Shown: piece after piece, positions 36,301-43,631 of the stretch
Numbering within the stretch: the first letter of the stretch is position 1
How the letters are laid out: each line of letters opens with the position of its first letter
Assembly: GCF_012641265.1 (NCBI RefSeq)
Contig: NZ_JABAHZ010000003.1
Coordinates: 744,001 to 808,000 of the forward strand
Direction of reading: 5' to 3'
Length of the DNA stretch: 64,000 nucleotides
From: Chitinophaga eiseniae
GTDB lineage: Bacteria; Bacteroidota; Bacteroidia; Chitinophagales; Chitinophagaceae
Notes under the pieces: model-generated
The model's database searches: none
The model's input: the letters and a program-made list of their open reading frames with translations, nothing else
Told to the model about the DNA's origin: nothing
Translations under genes and position numbers: made by a program

Positions 36301-37090
36301 TTACGGTTATACGTTCATTGTTAACATATTGATATGCAAAAGGCAACTGTTCTATTACATCTCCAACAGAGGTATGCACATACAGTTGTCCCTTTTTTAA
36401 TTCCATGCCGGTAGGACCATCGTATTGCAACTGAATCTTGTCTGGATTAGCGCCGGGATGAATGATCAGGTCGTATTTCAGCTGGGAGCCTTCTGAGTAA
36501 ATATGTGCATCGATACCGGGATACAGGGAATTGTAGTGAATACCCTGGAATGCTTTAACTCCGGCGGCCCATTTACTGCGATCGTTCCCGATAAAATAGT
36601 TGCTTACTACATCCTGTTGCTTTTCCGGTACCATTTCCGGGTTAGGGTTGGCATTCAGGAAAGTGATGTTATAGGCATGTCCTCTTACATCGGGGTAACT
36701 TCCAGGCCTTGGAGGCGGCTTTTCTCCACCGTTATCTCCCGGCAGGTGGGTGTCGGGCGTATTGGTGGAAACATTGGATTTGTTACTGAAGTCATTACGG
36801 TGAATGTACTTGATAGAATCGGCCCGGTGGGAATGTCCGTGCACTGCTTCATCCAGTGCCCACATATCATCCGGGTTATACATCAGGAACGTAAATCCGG
36901 TTTTCCTGAGAAAGACAGAAGCGCCATCAAACTCAGTTTTATAAATAACATCCGGGTTCCATTGTCCTTTGTTTTCTTTGAAATCCAGGGGAGTAAAATT
37001 CAGCGGCCGTTGCTGCGCCAGAGCAAGTCCTCCGGGAAGCAAGCAGCATATCATCCATCCAATAAGGCCGGTCGGGAAGGTAAATTTCAA
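33383..37090 (-). CDS. Surface protein with SBBP propeller, PKD repeats and T9SS type B sorting domain
   Basis: 1,235 residues if translation starts at the TTG at 37090. That gives a good signal peptide (L/M-KFTFPTGLIGWMICCLLPG, ending LALAQ); a TTG at 37153 and a short ATG are alternatives. Residues ~30-300 match the DUF7948-type N-domain (FKENKGQWNPDVIYKTEF). Then come SBBP beta-propeller repeats with YLGG and YVAG cores (ATYLGGNGADQPHSLFVDK and LGGSKEDAGYVIALNG). About four PKD domains follow (WSFGDGSP, LDFGDGSP, WNFGDGDT). The C-terminus is FDVPNAFAPNGKNNIFYVK, FNRWGQLVFES, ending GSVTLLR, a type B T9SS signal. It is transcribed with the PorP/SprF gene that follows. Function is likely adhesion or surface structure. 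Confidence 0.9.
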   Translation of the reverse strand: MKFTFPTGLIGWMICCLLPGGLALAQQRPLNFTPLDFKENKGQWNPDVIYKTEFDGASVFLRKTGFTFLMYNPDDMWALDEAVHGHSHRADSIKYIHRNDFSNKSNVSTNTPDTHLPGDNGGEKPPPRPGSYPDVRGHAYNITFLNANPNPEMVPEKQQDVVSNYFIGNDRSKWAAGVKAFQGIHYNSLYPGIDAHIYSEGSQLKYDLIIHPGANPDKIQLQYDGPTGMELKKGQLYVHTSVGDVIEQLPFAYQYVNNERITVKVAYKLNGNKLGFKISGDYNPAYPLVIDPIYVFSTVSGSRADNWGFTATYDDAGNFYGGGIVFGAGYPTTPGVVQSVFIGPGGQTGFDIGISKFNPTGNKLIYATYLGGNGADQPHSLFVDKDGNLVVAGRTTSRDYPADKQKGPGGGWDIVVTKFNADATKIIGSLVIGGTGQDGVNISDVRSGGARVLLRNYGDDARSEVVIDDAGYIYMTSSTRSADFPIVGNVLQTSFGGGQDAVVMKINPLCQDLVWSTYLGGSKEDAGYVIALNGLNTLYVAGGTASSDFPIKGNTKYTTYRGGVCDGFIAHITNDGQSIIQSTFLGSDDPSADQIYGIQLDKKGFVYVMGTTEGAWPIKLLASNYYNGNGLQFISKLNADLSDFVYSTTFGKSRALVSSPNISPTAFLVDRCENVYVSGWGGGINQGDGYPNSTTFGMYVSPDALQRSTDGMDFYFFVLQRDGVAPLYGSYFGGNGLYEHVDGGTSRFDRNGIIYQGICAWCEVSQSGFKPAYPTTPGAYSSTPPRGCNFGALKIAFNLDGVKVGAKTLDRRKNYCAPEEITFVDTTGRPGKSYEWSFGDGSPLLTGGPELDTVKHLFSKVGSYRVRVVKFDPSSCNGSDTAYIDVKLGNNEAKFDLVAKREQPCDQLKYSFTNPIPPPASNPYRDSSFILDFGDGSPLQYTSMMTPVMHFYKAAGIYNASLTLVDTNFCNAPQTVTRPLRVAINVVAAFTMPDTICQGVTMQMNNTTLGGESFLWTFSDDGKTSTDPYPLHTFNIPGNVDVKLVVEDPNTCNKKDSITKSVMVVPPPTAGFTFTPVTPIENTPLQFTNTSKDAIHYLWNFGDGDTTSVAEPSHQYLRTGNYNVCLTAINSAGCAATICKEVSAIVVPLFDVPNAFAPNGKNNIFYVKAFGATKFNLKIFNRWGQLVFESSDPRIGWDGRFKGNLQPMDAYAYIVNLEFTDGTKGSRSGSVTLLR

Positions 37091-37167
37091 CGGGATCAGA
37101 TTTATTTTATAGTTAAAAACCAATATAATACTATAAACGCAGAAGCCACTCAAATTGTTACGGTCCT

Positions 37168-37180
37168 GGAAAGCAGAAAG
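37168..37180. repeat. Short match to repeat family D
   Basis: GGAAAGCAGAAAG equals the middle of the family D core seen at 26825 and 43524. It lies between the adhesin gene and the recG stop. Thirteen nucleotides is weak evidence of relation. Confidence 0.3.
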
Positions 37181-37279
37181 TGTTGAAAACGAAGAAAAAC
37201 AGGTTAAACGGGATGCAAGTGACTTACTACTTCAGCAGCTTTTTGCTAACGCTTCATCAATTAATAAACGTTAAAATAC

Positions 37280-39391
37280 TCAGGAAATTTTACTCCATGC
37301 GGATTTACTTCGCTGGGCGGCTAAAAAATCTTTTAATGCCTGATTTTCAGGCAACAGCAAATCGGTGTCTTCGGACAATATTTTCTCCGCGCTGGCCCGG
37401 GCAGCGTCCAGGATCGGTTTATCGGCTACAATATCGGCCAGTTTAAAATCGAGCACCCCGCTTTGCCGGGTTCCTTCAATATCGCCGGGGCCCCTGAGTT
37501 CCATATCTTTTTCGGAAATAATGAATCCATCGTTGGTTTGTACCATCACGTTGATACGTTCTTTGGAATCCTGGCTGAGTTTATTGCCGGTCATGAGTAT
37601 GCAGAACGATTGTTCGGCGCCCCGCCCTACCCTTCCTCTCAGCTGGTGCAGCTGCGACAAGCCAAAGCGCTCTGTGCTTTCAATCACCATCACAGAAGCG
37701 TTGGGTACGTTCACCCCCACTTCAATCACCGTGGTGGCTACCATGATATGGGTATCGCCGGTAACAAAGCGCTGCATGTTGGTCTGGCGCTGATCTGCCG
37801 GCTGCCGGCCATGTACCATACTGATATAAAACTGCGGTTCGGGGAAAAAGGCTTTTACTTCCTCATAGCCTTTCATCAGGTTTTCATAGTCCAGCTTTTC
37901 CGAGTCTTCAATCAGTGGGTATACAATGTATGCCTGCCTGCCCTTCTTTATTTCTGTCCTGATAAAATCCATAACCTGCGGACGTTGATACTCCGTACGA
38001 TGCACGGTGGTAATAGGTTTACGTCCGGGAGGCATTTCATCAATTACAGACACGTCAAGGTCGCCGTAAATAGTCATCGCCAGTGTTCTTGGGATAGGCG
38101 TTGCCGTCATAACGAGGATATGCGGTGGTATATGATTCTTTTCCCATAGGCGTGCCCGTTGTGCCACCCCAAAGCGGTGTTGTTCATCCACAATGGCCAT
38201 TCCCAGGTTTTTAAACTGTACTTCTTTTTCCAGCAGGGCATGTGTTCCTACAAGTATGTCGATGCTGCCATCGAGTGCGCCTTCCAGTATTTTTTTCCGG
38301 GCCTTTCCTTTGATGCTACCGGTCAACAGGGCAACATTTACGTTCATGCGTTCCAGTAATTCCGCGATGCCCTTGAAATGTTGCTGGGAAAGGATTTCTG
38401 TAGGCGCCATCAAACAGGCCTGGAAACCATTGTCTTTCGCAAGCAGCATGGTTAATAAAGCTACCATGGTTTTGCCGCTACCTACGTCTCCCTGCAGCAG
38501 GCGATTCATCTGCCGCCCATGCATGGTATCCGTTCTGATTTCCCTTAATACCCTTTTTTGTGCGCCAGTTAAGGAAAAAGGCAGGTGTTGGTTGTAGAAT
38601 TCATTAAACGAATCGCCTACGGCGCCAAATACATATCCCTGCGATTGCTTGTGCCGCTTTAGTTTCAGCCGGCAGATACGTATCTGTGCAATGAATAATT
38701 CTTCAAATTTCAGTCGTCTTTGCGCCAGGCGAGCTTCGTCTTCATTAGCCGGCAAATGTATTTTGAAATACGCCATCGACCTGGGCATCAACCGGTACTG
38801 CTGCAATACATCCAAAGGAATATTTTCCCGGATTTCGAGCGGTGACAACTGCTCCAGCAAGTTTTTGGTAAGTTTTCCTATAGCCTTTGCCGTTAGTCCG
38901 CGGGCTTTCAGTTTCTCAGTGGTATAATATACCGGTTCGAGAAATTGTTTACCGGTAGCAATTTCCTCTGTGAGCAGGTCCATCTCAGGATGTGCCAGCT
39001 GGGTAACGCCATTGAATACAGATATACGGCCATATACCAGGTAGGCTACATTTTCCTGCAGCGATTTCTGCATCCATTGCCAGCCCTGGAACCACACCAG
39101 GTCGATGGTACCCGTTTCATCGCGGAAAGTAGCTACCAACCTTTTCGACCTGTTTTCTCCCATCACCACCATATTGATAATTTTTCCACGGATCTGCACA
39201 AAGTCTTCATACCCACTCAGGGTAGCAATTTTATCGATCTTGGTGCGATCTACATACCGGAAGGGAAAATACTGGAGCAAGTCTCCAAAGGTATATACCT
39301 TGATTTCTTTACGGAGCAGTTCACCCTTCTGTGGGCCCACTCCCTTCAGGTATTCTATTGGATTGGATAATATGGCGGTAAAAGTAGAAAT
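37280..39391 (-). CDS. recG: ATP-dependent DNA helicase RecG
   Basis: 703 residues if initiated at the ATT at 39391, or 686 from the GTG at 39340. RecG remodels stalled forks and Holliday junctions. The wedge OB domain (~residues 60-170) is followed by helicase motifs: I LLQGDVGSGKTMVALL, Ia MAPTEILSQQH, II AIVDEQHRFG, III MTATPIPRT, and VI QLRGRVGRG near the TRG element. The usual start is problematic: the GTG lies within the conserved KGVGPQKG, and the reading frame continues upstream as AILSNPIEYLKG with no ATG, GTG or TTG. A -7 box at 39414-39421 predicts mRNA beginning about 13-17 nt before ATC/ATT codons. A rare start codon is therefore inferred. Confidence 0.93.
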   Translation of the reverse strand: MSTFTAILSNPIEYLKGVGPQKGELLRKEIKVYTFGDLLQYFPFRYVDRTKIDKIATLSGYEDFVQIRGKIINMVVMGENRSKRLVATFRDETGTIDLVWFQGWQWMQKSLQENVAYLVYGRISVFNGVTQLAHPEMDLLTEEIATGKQFLEPVYYTTEKLKARGLTAKAIGKLTKNLLEQLSPLEIRENIPLDVLQQYRLMPRSMAYFKIHLPANEDEARLAQRRLKFEELFIAQIRICRLKLKRHKQSQGYVFGAVGDSFNEFYNQHLPFSLTGAQKRVLREIRTDTMHGRQMNRLLQGDVGSGKTMVALLTMLLAKDNGFQACLMAPTEILSQQHFKGIAELLERMNVNVALLTGSIKGKARKKILEGALDGSIDILVGTHALLEKEVQFKNLGMAIVDEQHRFGVAQRARLWEKNHIPPHILVMTATPIPRTLAMTIYGDLDVSVIDEMPPGRKPITTVHRTEYQRPQVMDFIRTEIKKGRQAYIVYPLIEDSEKLDYENLMKGYEEVKAFFPEPQFYISMVHGRQPADQRQTNMQRFVTGDTHIMVATTVIEVGVNVPNASVMVIESTERFGLSQLHQLRGRVGRGAEQSFCILMTGNKLSQDSKERINVMVQTNDGFIISEKDMELRGPGDIEGTRQSGVLDFKLADIVADKPILDAARASAEKILSEDTDLLLPENQALKDFLAAQRSKSAWSKIS

Positions 39392-39413
39392 GATATACGC
39401 TTTTAGTGAATGA

Positions 39414-39421
39414 CAAAAATA
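39414..39421 (-). promoter_or_regulatory. -7 box for recG
   Basis: Minus-strand TATTTTTG, a perfect match. It overlaps the T-rich tail of the citrate synthase terminator. Confidence 0.55.
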
Positions 39422-39461
39422 AAAAAGGCAAATGGTAAAAATTCACCACTTGCCTTTTTTA
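39419..39461 (-). terminator. Terminator after citrate synthase
   Basis: GGCAAATGGT (39427-39436) pairs with ACCACTTGCC (39446-39455 region) apart from one A-C mismatch. The stem is extended by A6/T6, and on the minus strand it is followed by TTTTTTATTTTTG. It is 20 nt past the stop. Confidence 0.8.
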
Positions 39462-39478
39462 GTAAAAAACAATTATAA

Positions 39479-40804
39479 CTATTCGGCTACTGCATCTACT
39501 TTACCTTCTGCAAACTGCTTCATCCACTCAGTGGTAACAGATTTCGGTCTTTCCAGGGAAAGTCCCAGCGCTCTGTCCCAGCAAAGAGAAGCCAATACGC
39601 CCAATGCACGGGATACGCCAAACAATACGGTATAGAATTCATATTCCACCATACCATAATGTACCAGCAATGCACCGGAGTGAGCATCTACGTTAGGCCA
39701 TGGGTTCTTTACTTTACCCAGGTCCTGCAGAATGGGCGGTACTGTTTCGTATACGGTCCACACAATTTTCACCAGCTCATCGTTTGGAAGGTGTTTCTTG
39801 GCAAATTCCATCTGTGCAGTAAAGCGCGGATCTGTTTTACGCAATACTGCGTGACCATAACCCGGCACTACTTTACCTTCGGAGAGTGTTTTTTGAACAT
39901 AGGCCGTAATTTGCTCTTTGGTAGGCACGCCACCACCCAGTTCTTCACGCATCTGGAGTATCCATTTGATCACTTCCTGGTTAGCCAAACCGTGTAAAGG
40001 ACCGGCCAGACCGTTCATACCGGCAGCGAATGACAAATAAGCATCGCTGAGGGCAGAACCTACCAGGTGCGTCGTGTGTGCACTCACGTTACCACCTTCG
40101 TGATCGGCGTGAATCACCATGTACAGGCGCATCAGCTCTTTAAATCCTTCATCAGAATAGCCCAGCATATGTGCAAAGTTACCTGCCCAGTCGAGCATGC
40201 CATTAGGCTGTATATGTTGGCCACCTTTATATTTGCGACGGTATACATAAGCTGCAATACGCGGTAAACGTGCAATGAGGTTCATAGTGTCCTCATAGGT
40301 GAAACTCCAGTAATCTTTTTTGTTCATTCCTTCCGCATATTCATGTGCGAAAGAAGATTCTGTTTGTAATGCCATGATACCCACGTTGAACATGGTCATT
40401 GGGTGGGTAGTGATAGGTAATGCGTCAATAGCAGCGAAAACGTGATTAGGTACATGAGAACGACGGCCCCACATGCTGGAGAGATATTGAACATCTGCTT
40501 CCGTAGGCAGTTCACCGATCAGCATCAGGTAAAATAAACCTTCCGGCAATGGTTCTGCACCTCCCGGCGCTTTTGGTAAATGTTCTCTTAACTCCGGAAT
40601 AGAATATCCGCGAAAACGAATCCCTTCGTTGGCATCCAGTAAGGAAGTTTCAGTGACCAACCCGGTAATACCACGCATACCCTGGTAAACCTGCGCCAGT
40701 GTTACATCTTCAATTTTTTTGTTACCGTGATTCTTTACCAGATCTTTTACTTCAATGTTAAGTTCATCTGCTTTAACCTTGAATTTCTCTTTTATGTACC
40801 CCAT
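39479..40804 (-). CDS. gltA: Citrate synthase
   Basis: 441 residues from the ATG at 40804; an upstream in-frame codon is not ATG. It condenses oxaloacetate and acetyl-CoA, the entry step of the TCA cycle. Visible active-site blocks are ILRKTDPRFTAQ, the histidine region VVPGYGHAVLRKTD, LYMVIHADHEGGNVSAHTTHLVGSALSDAYLSFA and VDAHSGALL with the catalytic Asp. The N-terminus MGYIKEKFKVKADELN is a longer helical extension. It is monocistronic, with a promoter box 43 nt upstream and a terminator downstream. Confidence 0.95.
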   Translation of the reverse strand: MGYIKEKFKVKADELNIEVKDLVKNHGNKKIEDVTLAQVYQGMRGITGLVTETSLLDANEGIRFRGYSIPELREHLPKAPGGAEPLPEGLFYLMLIGELPTEADVQYLSSMWGRRSHVPNHVFAAIDALPITTHPMTMFNVGIMALQTESSFAHEYAEGMNKKDYWSFTYEDTMNLIARLPRIAAYVYRRKYKGGQHIQPNGMLDWAGNFAHMLGYSDEGFKELMRLYMVIHADHEGGNVSAHTTHLVGSALSDAYLSFAAGMNGLAGPLHGLANQEVIKWILQMREELGGGVPTKEQITAYVQKTLSEGKVVPGYGHAVLRKTDPRFTAQMEFAKKHLPNDELVKIVWTVYETVPPILQDLGKVKNPWPNVDAHSGALLVHYGMVEYEFYTVLFGVSRALGVLASLCWDRALGLSLERPKSVTTEWMKQFAEGKVDAVAE

Positions 40805-40847
40805 TTTACTGCTATTGTTATTAATGAAAACAAAATCGATCAATAGT

Positions 40848-40855
40848 CAAAAGTA
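40848..40855 (-). promoter_or_regulatory. -7 box for citrate synthase
   Basis: Minus-strand TACTTTTG, a perfect match 43 nt before the ATG at 40804. Confidence 0.6.
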
Positions 40856-40946
40856 ATGATTTGTTAACGAAGTTACCACCATTTCATGGTATTTAATGCC
40901 AAATTAACAACGATGAATAAGCGTTGCCGCAGCGCAATAAGATCGC

Positions 40947-40970
40947 ATTAATACATCATAATGTATTAAT
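40947..40970. promoter_or_regulatory. 10-bp inverted repeat upstream of citrate synthase
   Basis: ATTAATACAT (40947-40956) and ATGTATTAAT (40961-40970) with a 4-nt spacer. It lies about 90 nt upstream of the citrate synthase -7 box. An operator role is possible but unsupported beyond position. Confidence 0.45.
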
Positions 40971-41027
40971 AATAAATCATTAATATAGTTTTAATTAATT
41001 ATATTTATATAGACGTTAAAGAAATGT

Positions 41028-41055
41028 AAAATTTTCAGAATGGATTGAAAATTTT
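41028..41055. promoter_or_regulatory. 10-bp inverted repeat, 8-nt spacer
   Basis: AAAATTTTCA (41028-41037) and TGAAAATTTT (41046-41055) are perfect inverted copies. Low-complexity composition reduces the weight of the match. Confidence 0.4.
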
Positions 41056-41077
41056 GAAAGAAAAATCGGTAGAAAAA

Positions 41078-41243
41078 TCTCGCAAAGGGACAAAGGGGCA
41101 AAGCAGCTAAGAAATAAAGACCGAAGCGAATTTTAAGTCTGTAAAGCTGGGAGATTAGATATCAGACCTTCCTGCTCTGCTGACCTAGAATTCGCTTCGG
41201 TCTTTATTTCTTAGCTGCTTTGCATCTTACTCTCTTTGCGAGA
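41078..41243. repeat. Long hairpin repeat B
   Basis: The 35-nt arms 41098-41132 and 41189-41223 are perfect inverted copies (core GCAAAGCAGCTAAGAAATAA). An outer 10-bp pair TCTCGCAAAG/CTTTGCGAGA (41078-41087, 41234-41243) flanks an imperfect bulge. The 56-nt middle is unrelated to that of repeat A. It begins immediately after the permease stop codon. Confidence 0.85.
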
Positions 41244-42323
41244 TCATTTGGGCGCCCGGCGATATAGGTAAAAGGCAAGCCCCCCGAATATAAAATTGGG
41301 GATCCACACTGCCAGCAAAGGATCCAGGTCGGCCTTAACAGAAAACACGGTAGCAAACTGAAGGAAGATAATATAACTCGCGCTGATCACAATGCCCAGG
41401 GCCAGGTGTAATCCACTTCCTCCCCTTACTTTTTTGGCAGCGATAATGCCTCCAATCAGCGTCAGTACTACCACGGCAAAGGCAGCCGCTGTTCTTCGGT
41501 AATATTCTACCCAATAAGTATTCAATCCCTCTGATCCACGGATGCTTTCACGTTTGATAAACTTCCTCAGATCTGGGGTGGTCATCGCTTCCTGCAGGTT
41601 CTTTTCATCTACCAGGTCTTTCGGCAGCAGGGCAATCTTCAGCATCGTATCCTGTTTATTGCTCCATTGCTCTTTTAAGCCATTCATGGTACGCATGGTC
41701 ACATAATCCAGCCGCCACTTTTTGCTGGTGGAGTCCCAGGTAATCCTGTCTGCCTTCATTTTGAATGACATGTTCTGTTTATTTACGGTAGACAGTACAA
41801 AGTTACTCCCGCTCTTATAGTTAGGGTCGTAGCTGCCAAAGGTAACGTACGTAAAACTATCGATACGGGTAGTACGGTTGTACTGTGCCTTTTCATCGTC
41901 GTGGCTATGCAGGTACTTGTTTTCAAAAGTGGTGCGGATGCGGTTGGCATTGGGCACCACCCAGTAGTTGGCCAGCCAGAGGATACCGCCAAACAGGAAA
42001 GCACCCATCCAGTAGGGGCGCAGAAACCGGCGGAAACTGACGCCAGCCGCCAGGATGGCGATAATCTCCGAGCGATATGCCATCTTGGAAGTGAAAAATA
42101 TAACCGACAGGAATATAAACAACGGGAATAATAACGCCAGGATATGCGGAATAAAACCAAAATAATAGTCCACTATAATTTCATGCAGCGACAGATGATG
42201 CTTCATGAAATCATCTATTTTTTCCGTGGTGTCGATCACCACGGAAATCAATAGGAATATCATCAGGGAGTAAATGAAAGTACCTATAAGCTTGCGTAAA
42301 ATATACCAGTCAATCTTAGTCAT
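41244..42323 (-). CDS. LptF/LptG-family permease (YjgP/YjgQ)
   Basis: 359 residues. Three N-terminal transmembrane helices (LIGTFIYSLMIFLLISVVID; FGFIPHILALLFPLFIFLSV; GAFLFGGILWLANYWVV) precede a periplasmic beta-jellyroll of ~150 residues. Three more helices follow near the C-terminus (AAAFAVVVLTLIGGIIAAKK, GLHLALGIVISASYIIFLQF, LLAVWIPNFIFGGLAFYLY). This is the lipopolysaccharide export permease layout; the partner of LptB in moving LPS to the outer membrane. Whether this is LptF or LptG cannot be told. It starts 38 nt after the tgt stop, so tgt-lptF/G is an operon. Confidence 0.9.
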   Translation of the reverse strand: MTKIDWYILRKLIGTFIYSLMIFLLISVVIDTTEKIDDFMKHHLSLHEIIVDYYFGFIPHILALLFPLFIFLSVIFFTSKMAYRSEIIAILAAGVSFRRFLRPYWMGAFLFGGILWLANYWVVPNANRIRTTFENKYLHSHDDEKAQYNRTTRIDSFTYVTFGSYDPNYKSGSNFVLSTVNKQNMSFKMKADRITWDSTSKKWRLDYVTMRTMNGLKEQWSNKQDTMLKIALLPKDLVDEKNLQEAMTTPDLRKFIKRESIRGSEGLNTYWVEYYRRTAAAFAVVVLTLIGGIIAAKKVRGGSGLHLALGIVISASYIIFLQFATVFSVKADLDPLLAVWIPNFIFGGLAFYLYRRAPK

Positions 42324-42361
42324 GACCCCAAAGATATTAGTTTATTTTATAGTCCGAACTT

Positions 42362-43492
42362 TTACAGGCGTGTTTTCAGCTGTTGTACCATTCCTGTTTT
42401 CCAGGTAGCAAAAGTACCCGCCAGTATTTGTTTACGGGCTTCCTGTACCAGCTCGAGGTAGAATGCCAGGTTGTGAATACTGGCCAGCGTCATTCCCAGG
42501 ATTTCCCCGGCCACAAACAGGTGGCGCAGGTAGGCGCGGGAATACCGGCTGGTAGCAAAGCAGGGGCTGTTTTCATCTACCGGACTAAAATCGGTGGCCC
42601 ATTTTTTATTACGGATGTTCATCACCCCATTCCAGGTGAAAAGCATGCCGTTTCTACCGTTGCGGGTAGGCATTACACAGTCGAACATATCTACCCCCAG
42701 GGCAATATTTTCCAGGATATTCCATGGCGTACCCACTCCCATCAGGTAACGGGGCTTGTCTGATGGCAATACTTCGCATACCAGTCCACACATTTCATAC
42801 ATATCTCCTTCCGGCTCTCCTACGCTCAACCCGCCAATAGCGTTACCGGCGCAGTTGCGGGAAGCAATAAATTCGGCCGAAGCCTTACGGAGATCTTTAT
42901 AGGTACTGCCCTGTACGATGGGGAATAACGTTTGTTCGTGACCGTAAGCCGGTTGCGTATCGCTCAGGCGCTGGATACAGCGATCGAGCCAGCGGTGTGT
43001 GAGGTCCATCGACTTACGTGCATAGCGGTATTCAGACGGATAAGGCGGGCATTCGTCAAACGCCATGATAATATCAGCGCCGATGGTGCGCTGGATATCC
43101 ATCACATTTTCAGGGGTAAAAAGGTGACGGGAGCCATCAATATGGGATTGAAACACCACCCCTTCTTCCTTGATTTTACGGTTGGCTGCCAGGGAAAATA
43201 CCTGGTAACCACCACTATCTGTGAGGATGGGCCGGTCCCAGCCATTGAATTTATGGAGTCCTCCCGCCTGGGACAATACTTCCAGGCCTGGTCTTAAATA
43301 TAAATGATACGTATTCCCCAGGATGATCTGGGCCTGCACATCCCCCCGCAGTTGTTCCTGTGTCACCGCTTTTACACTGCCAACAGTGCCAACGGGCATA
43401 AAAATGGGCGTTTCTATTTCGCCATGGGCGGTGGTAATTTTCCCGGCCCGGGCATTGCTGCCACTATCTGTAGTTATCAGTTCAAAATTCAC
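42362..43492 (-). CDS. tgt: tRNA-guanine transglycosylase (queuine tRNA-ribosyltransferase)
   Basis: 376 residues with a GTG start at 43492; no upstream ATG fits. It exchanges guanine-34 for the queuosine precursor preQ1 in tRNAs with GUN anticodons. Active-site blocks are PILTDSGGYQVFSLA (nucleophile Asp region), GGLSVGEPEGDMYEM and DMFDCVMPTRNGRNGMLFTW. The usual zinc-ligand cluster (CxCxxC...H) is altered: in this reading the C-terminal region has ENSPCFATSRYSRAYLRHLF, with a single cysteine, so zinc binding may be lost or reduced. A perfect -7 box lies 19 nt upstream. queE at 59004 belongs to the same pathway. Confidence 0.95.
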   Translation of the reverse strand: MNFELITTDSGSNARAGKITTAHGEIETPIFMPVGTVGSVKAVTQEQLRGDVQAQIILGNTYHLYLRPGLEVLSQAGGLHKFNGWDRPILTDSGGYQVFSLAANRKIKEEGVVFQSHIDGSRHLFTPENVMDIQRTIGADIIMAFDECPPYPSEYRYARKSMDLTHRWLDRCIQRLSDTQPAYGHEQTLFPIVQGSTYKDLRKASAEFIASRNCAGNAIGGLSVGEPEGDMYEMCGLVCEVLPSDKPRYLMGVGTPWNILENIALGVDMFDCVMPTRNGRNGMLFTWNGVMNIRNKKWATDFSPVDENSPCFATSRYSRAYLRHLFVAGEILGMTLASIHNLAFYLELVQEARKQILAGTFATWKTGMVQQLKTRL

Positions 43493-43511
43493 GCAACAGT
43501 ATTTCAGGCCG

Positions 43512-43519
43512 CAAAGATA
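43512..43519 (-). promoter_or_regulatory. -7 box for tgt
   Basis: Minus-strand TATCTTTG, a perfect match 19 nt before the GTG at 43492; repeat D copy 2 starts 4 nt behind it. Confidence 0.6.
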
Positions 43520-43523
43520 AGGT

Positions 43524-43578
43524 AAAGCAGAAAGCGGAAAGCAGAAAGCAAAATGCTTTCTGTTTTCCGCTTTCTGCT
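43524..43578. repeat. Repeat family D copy 2, self-complementary hairpin
   Basis: AGCAGAAAGCGGAAA... at 43526-43550 pairs with 43554-43578 over 25 nt with one mismatch and an AAA loop. The first 30 nt (43524-43553) equal 26825-26854 exactly. It fills the space between the divergent tgt and glycosyltransferase promoters. Confidence 0.8.
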
Positions 43579-43615
43579 CCCGAATAATATTCTTTTACAG
43601 ATAATAAAAATATTA

Positions 43616-43623
43616 TATTTTTG
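43616..43623 (+). promoter_or_regulatory. -7 box for the glycosyltransferase gene
   Basis: TATTTTTG, a perfect match ending 8 nt before the ATG at 43632, so the mRNA leader would be very short. Confidence 0.6.
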
Positions 43624-43631
43624 CCAGCATT

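Larger units (their letters stand above)
40805..41243. other. Gene-free 439-nt region
   Basis: Holds the citrate synthase promoter, two perfect 10-bp inverted repeats (40947-40970 and 41028-41055), an AT-rich spacer, and the long hairpin repeat B that runs to the stop codon of the permease gene. No coding or RNA gene was recognised. Confidence 0.75.

Noticed and set aside
36503..37186. 227-codon plus-strand ORF opposite the SBBP/PKD adhesin
   Set aside because: Runs antisense through a well-supported gene and beyond its start, with no motif and no promoter box.
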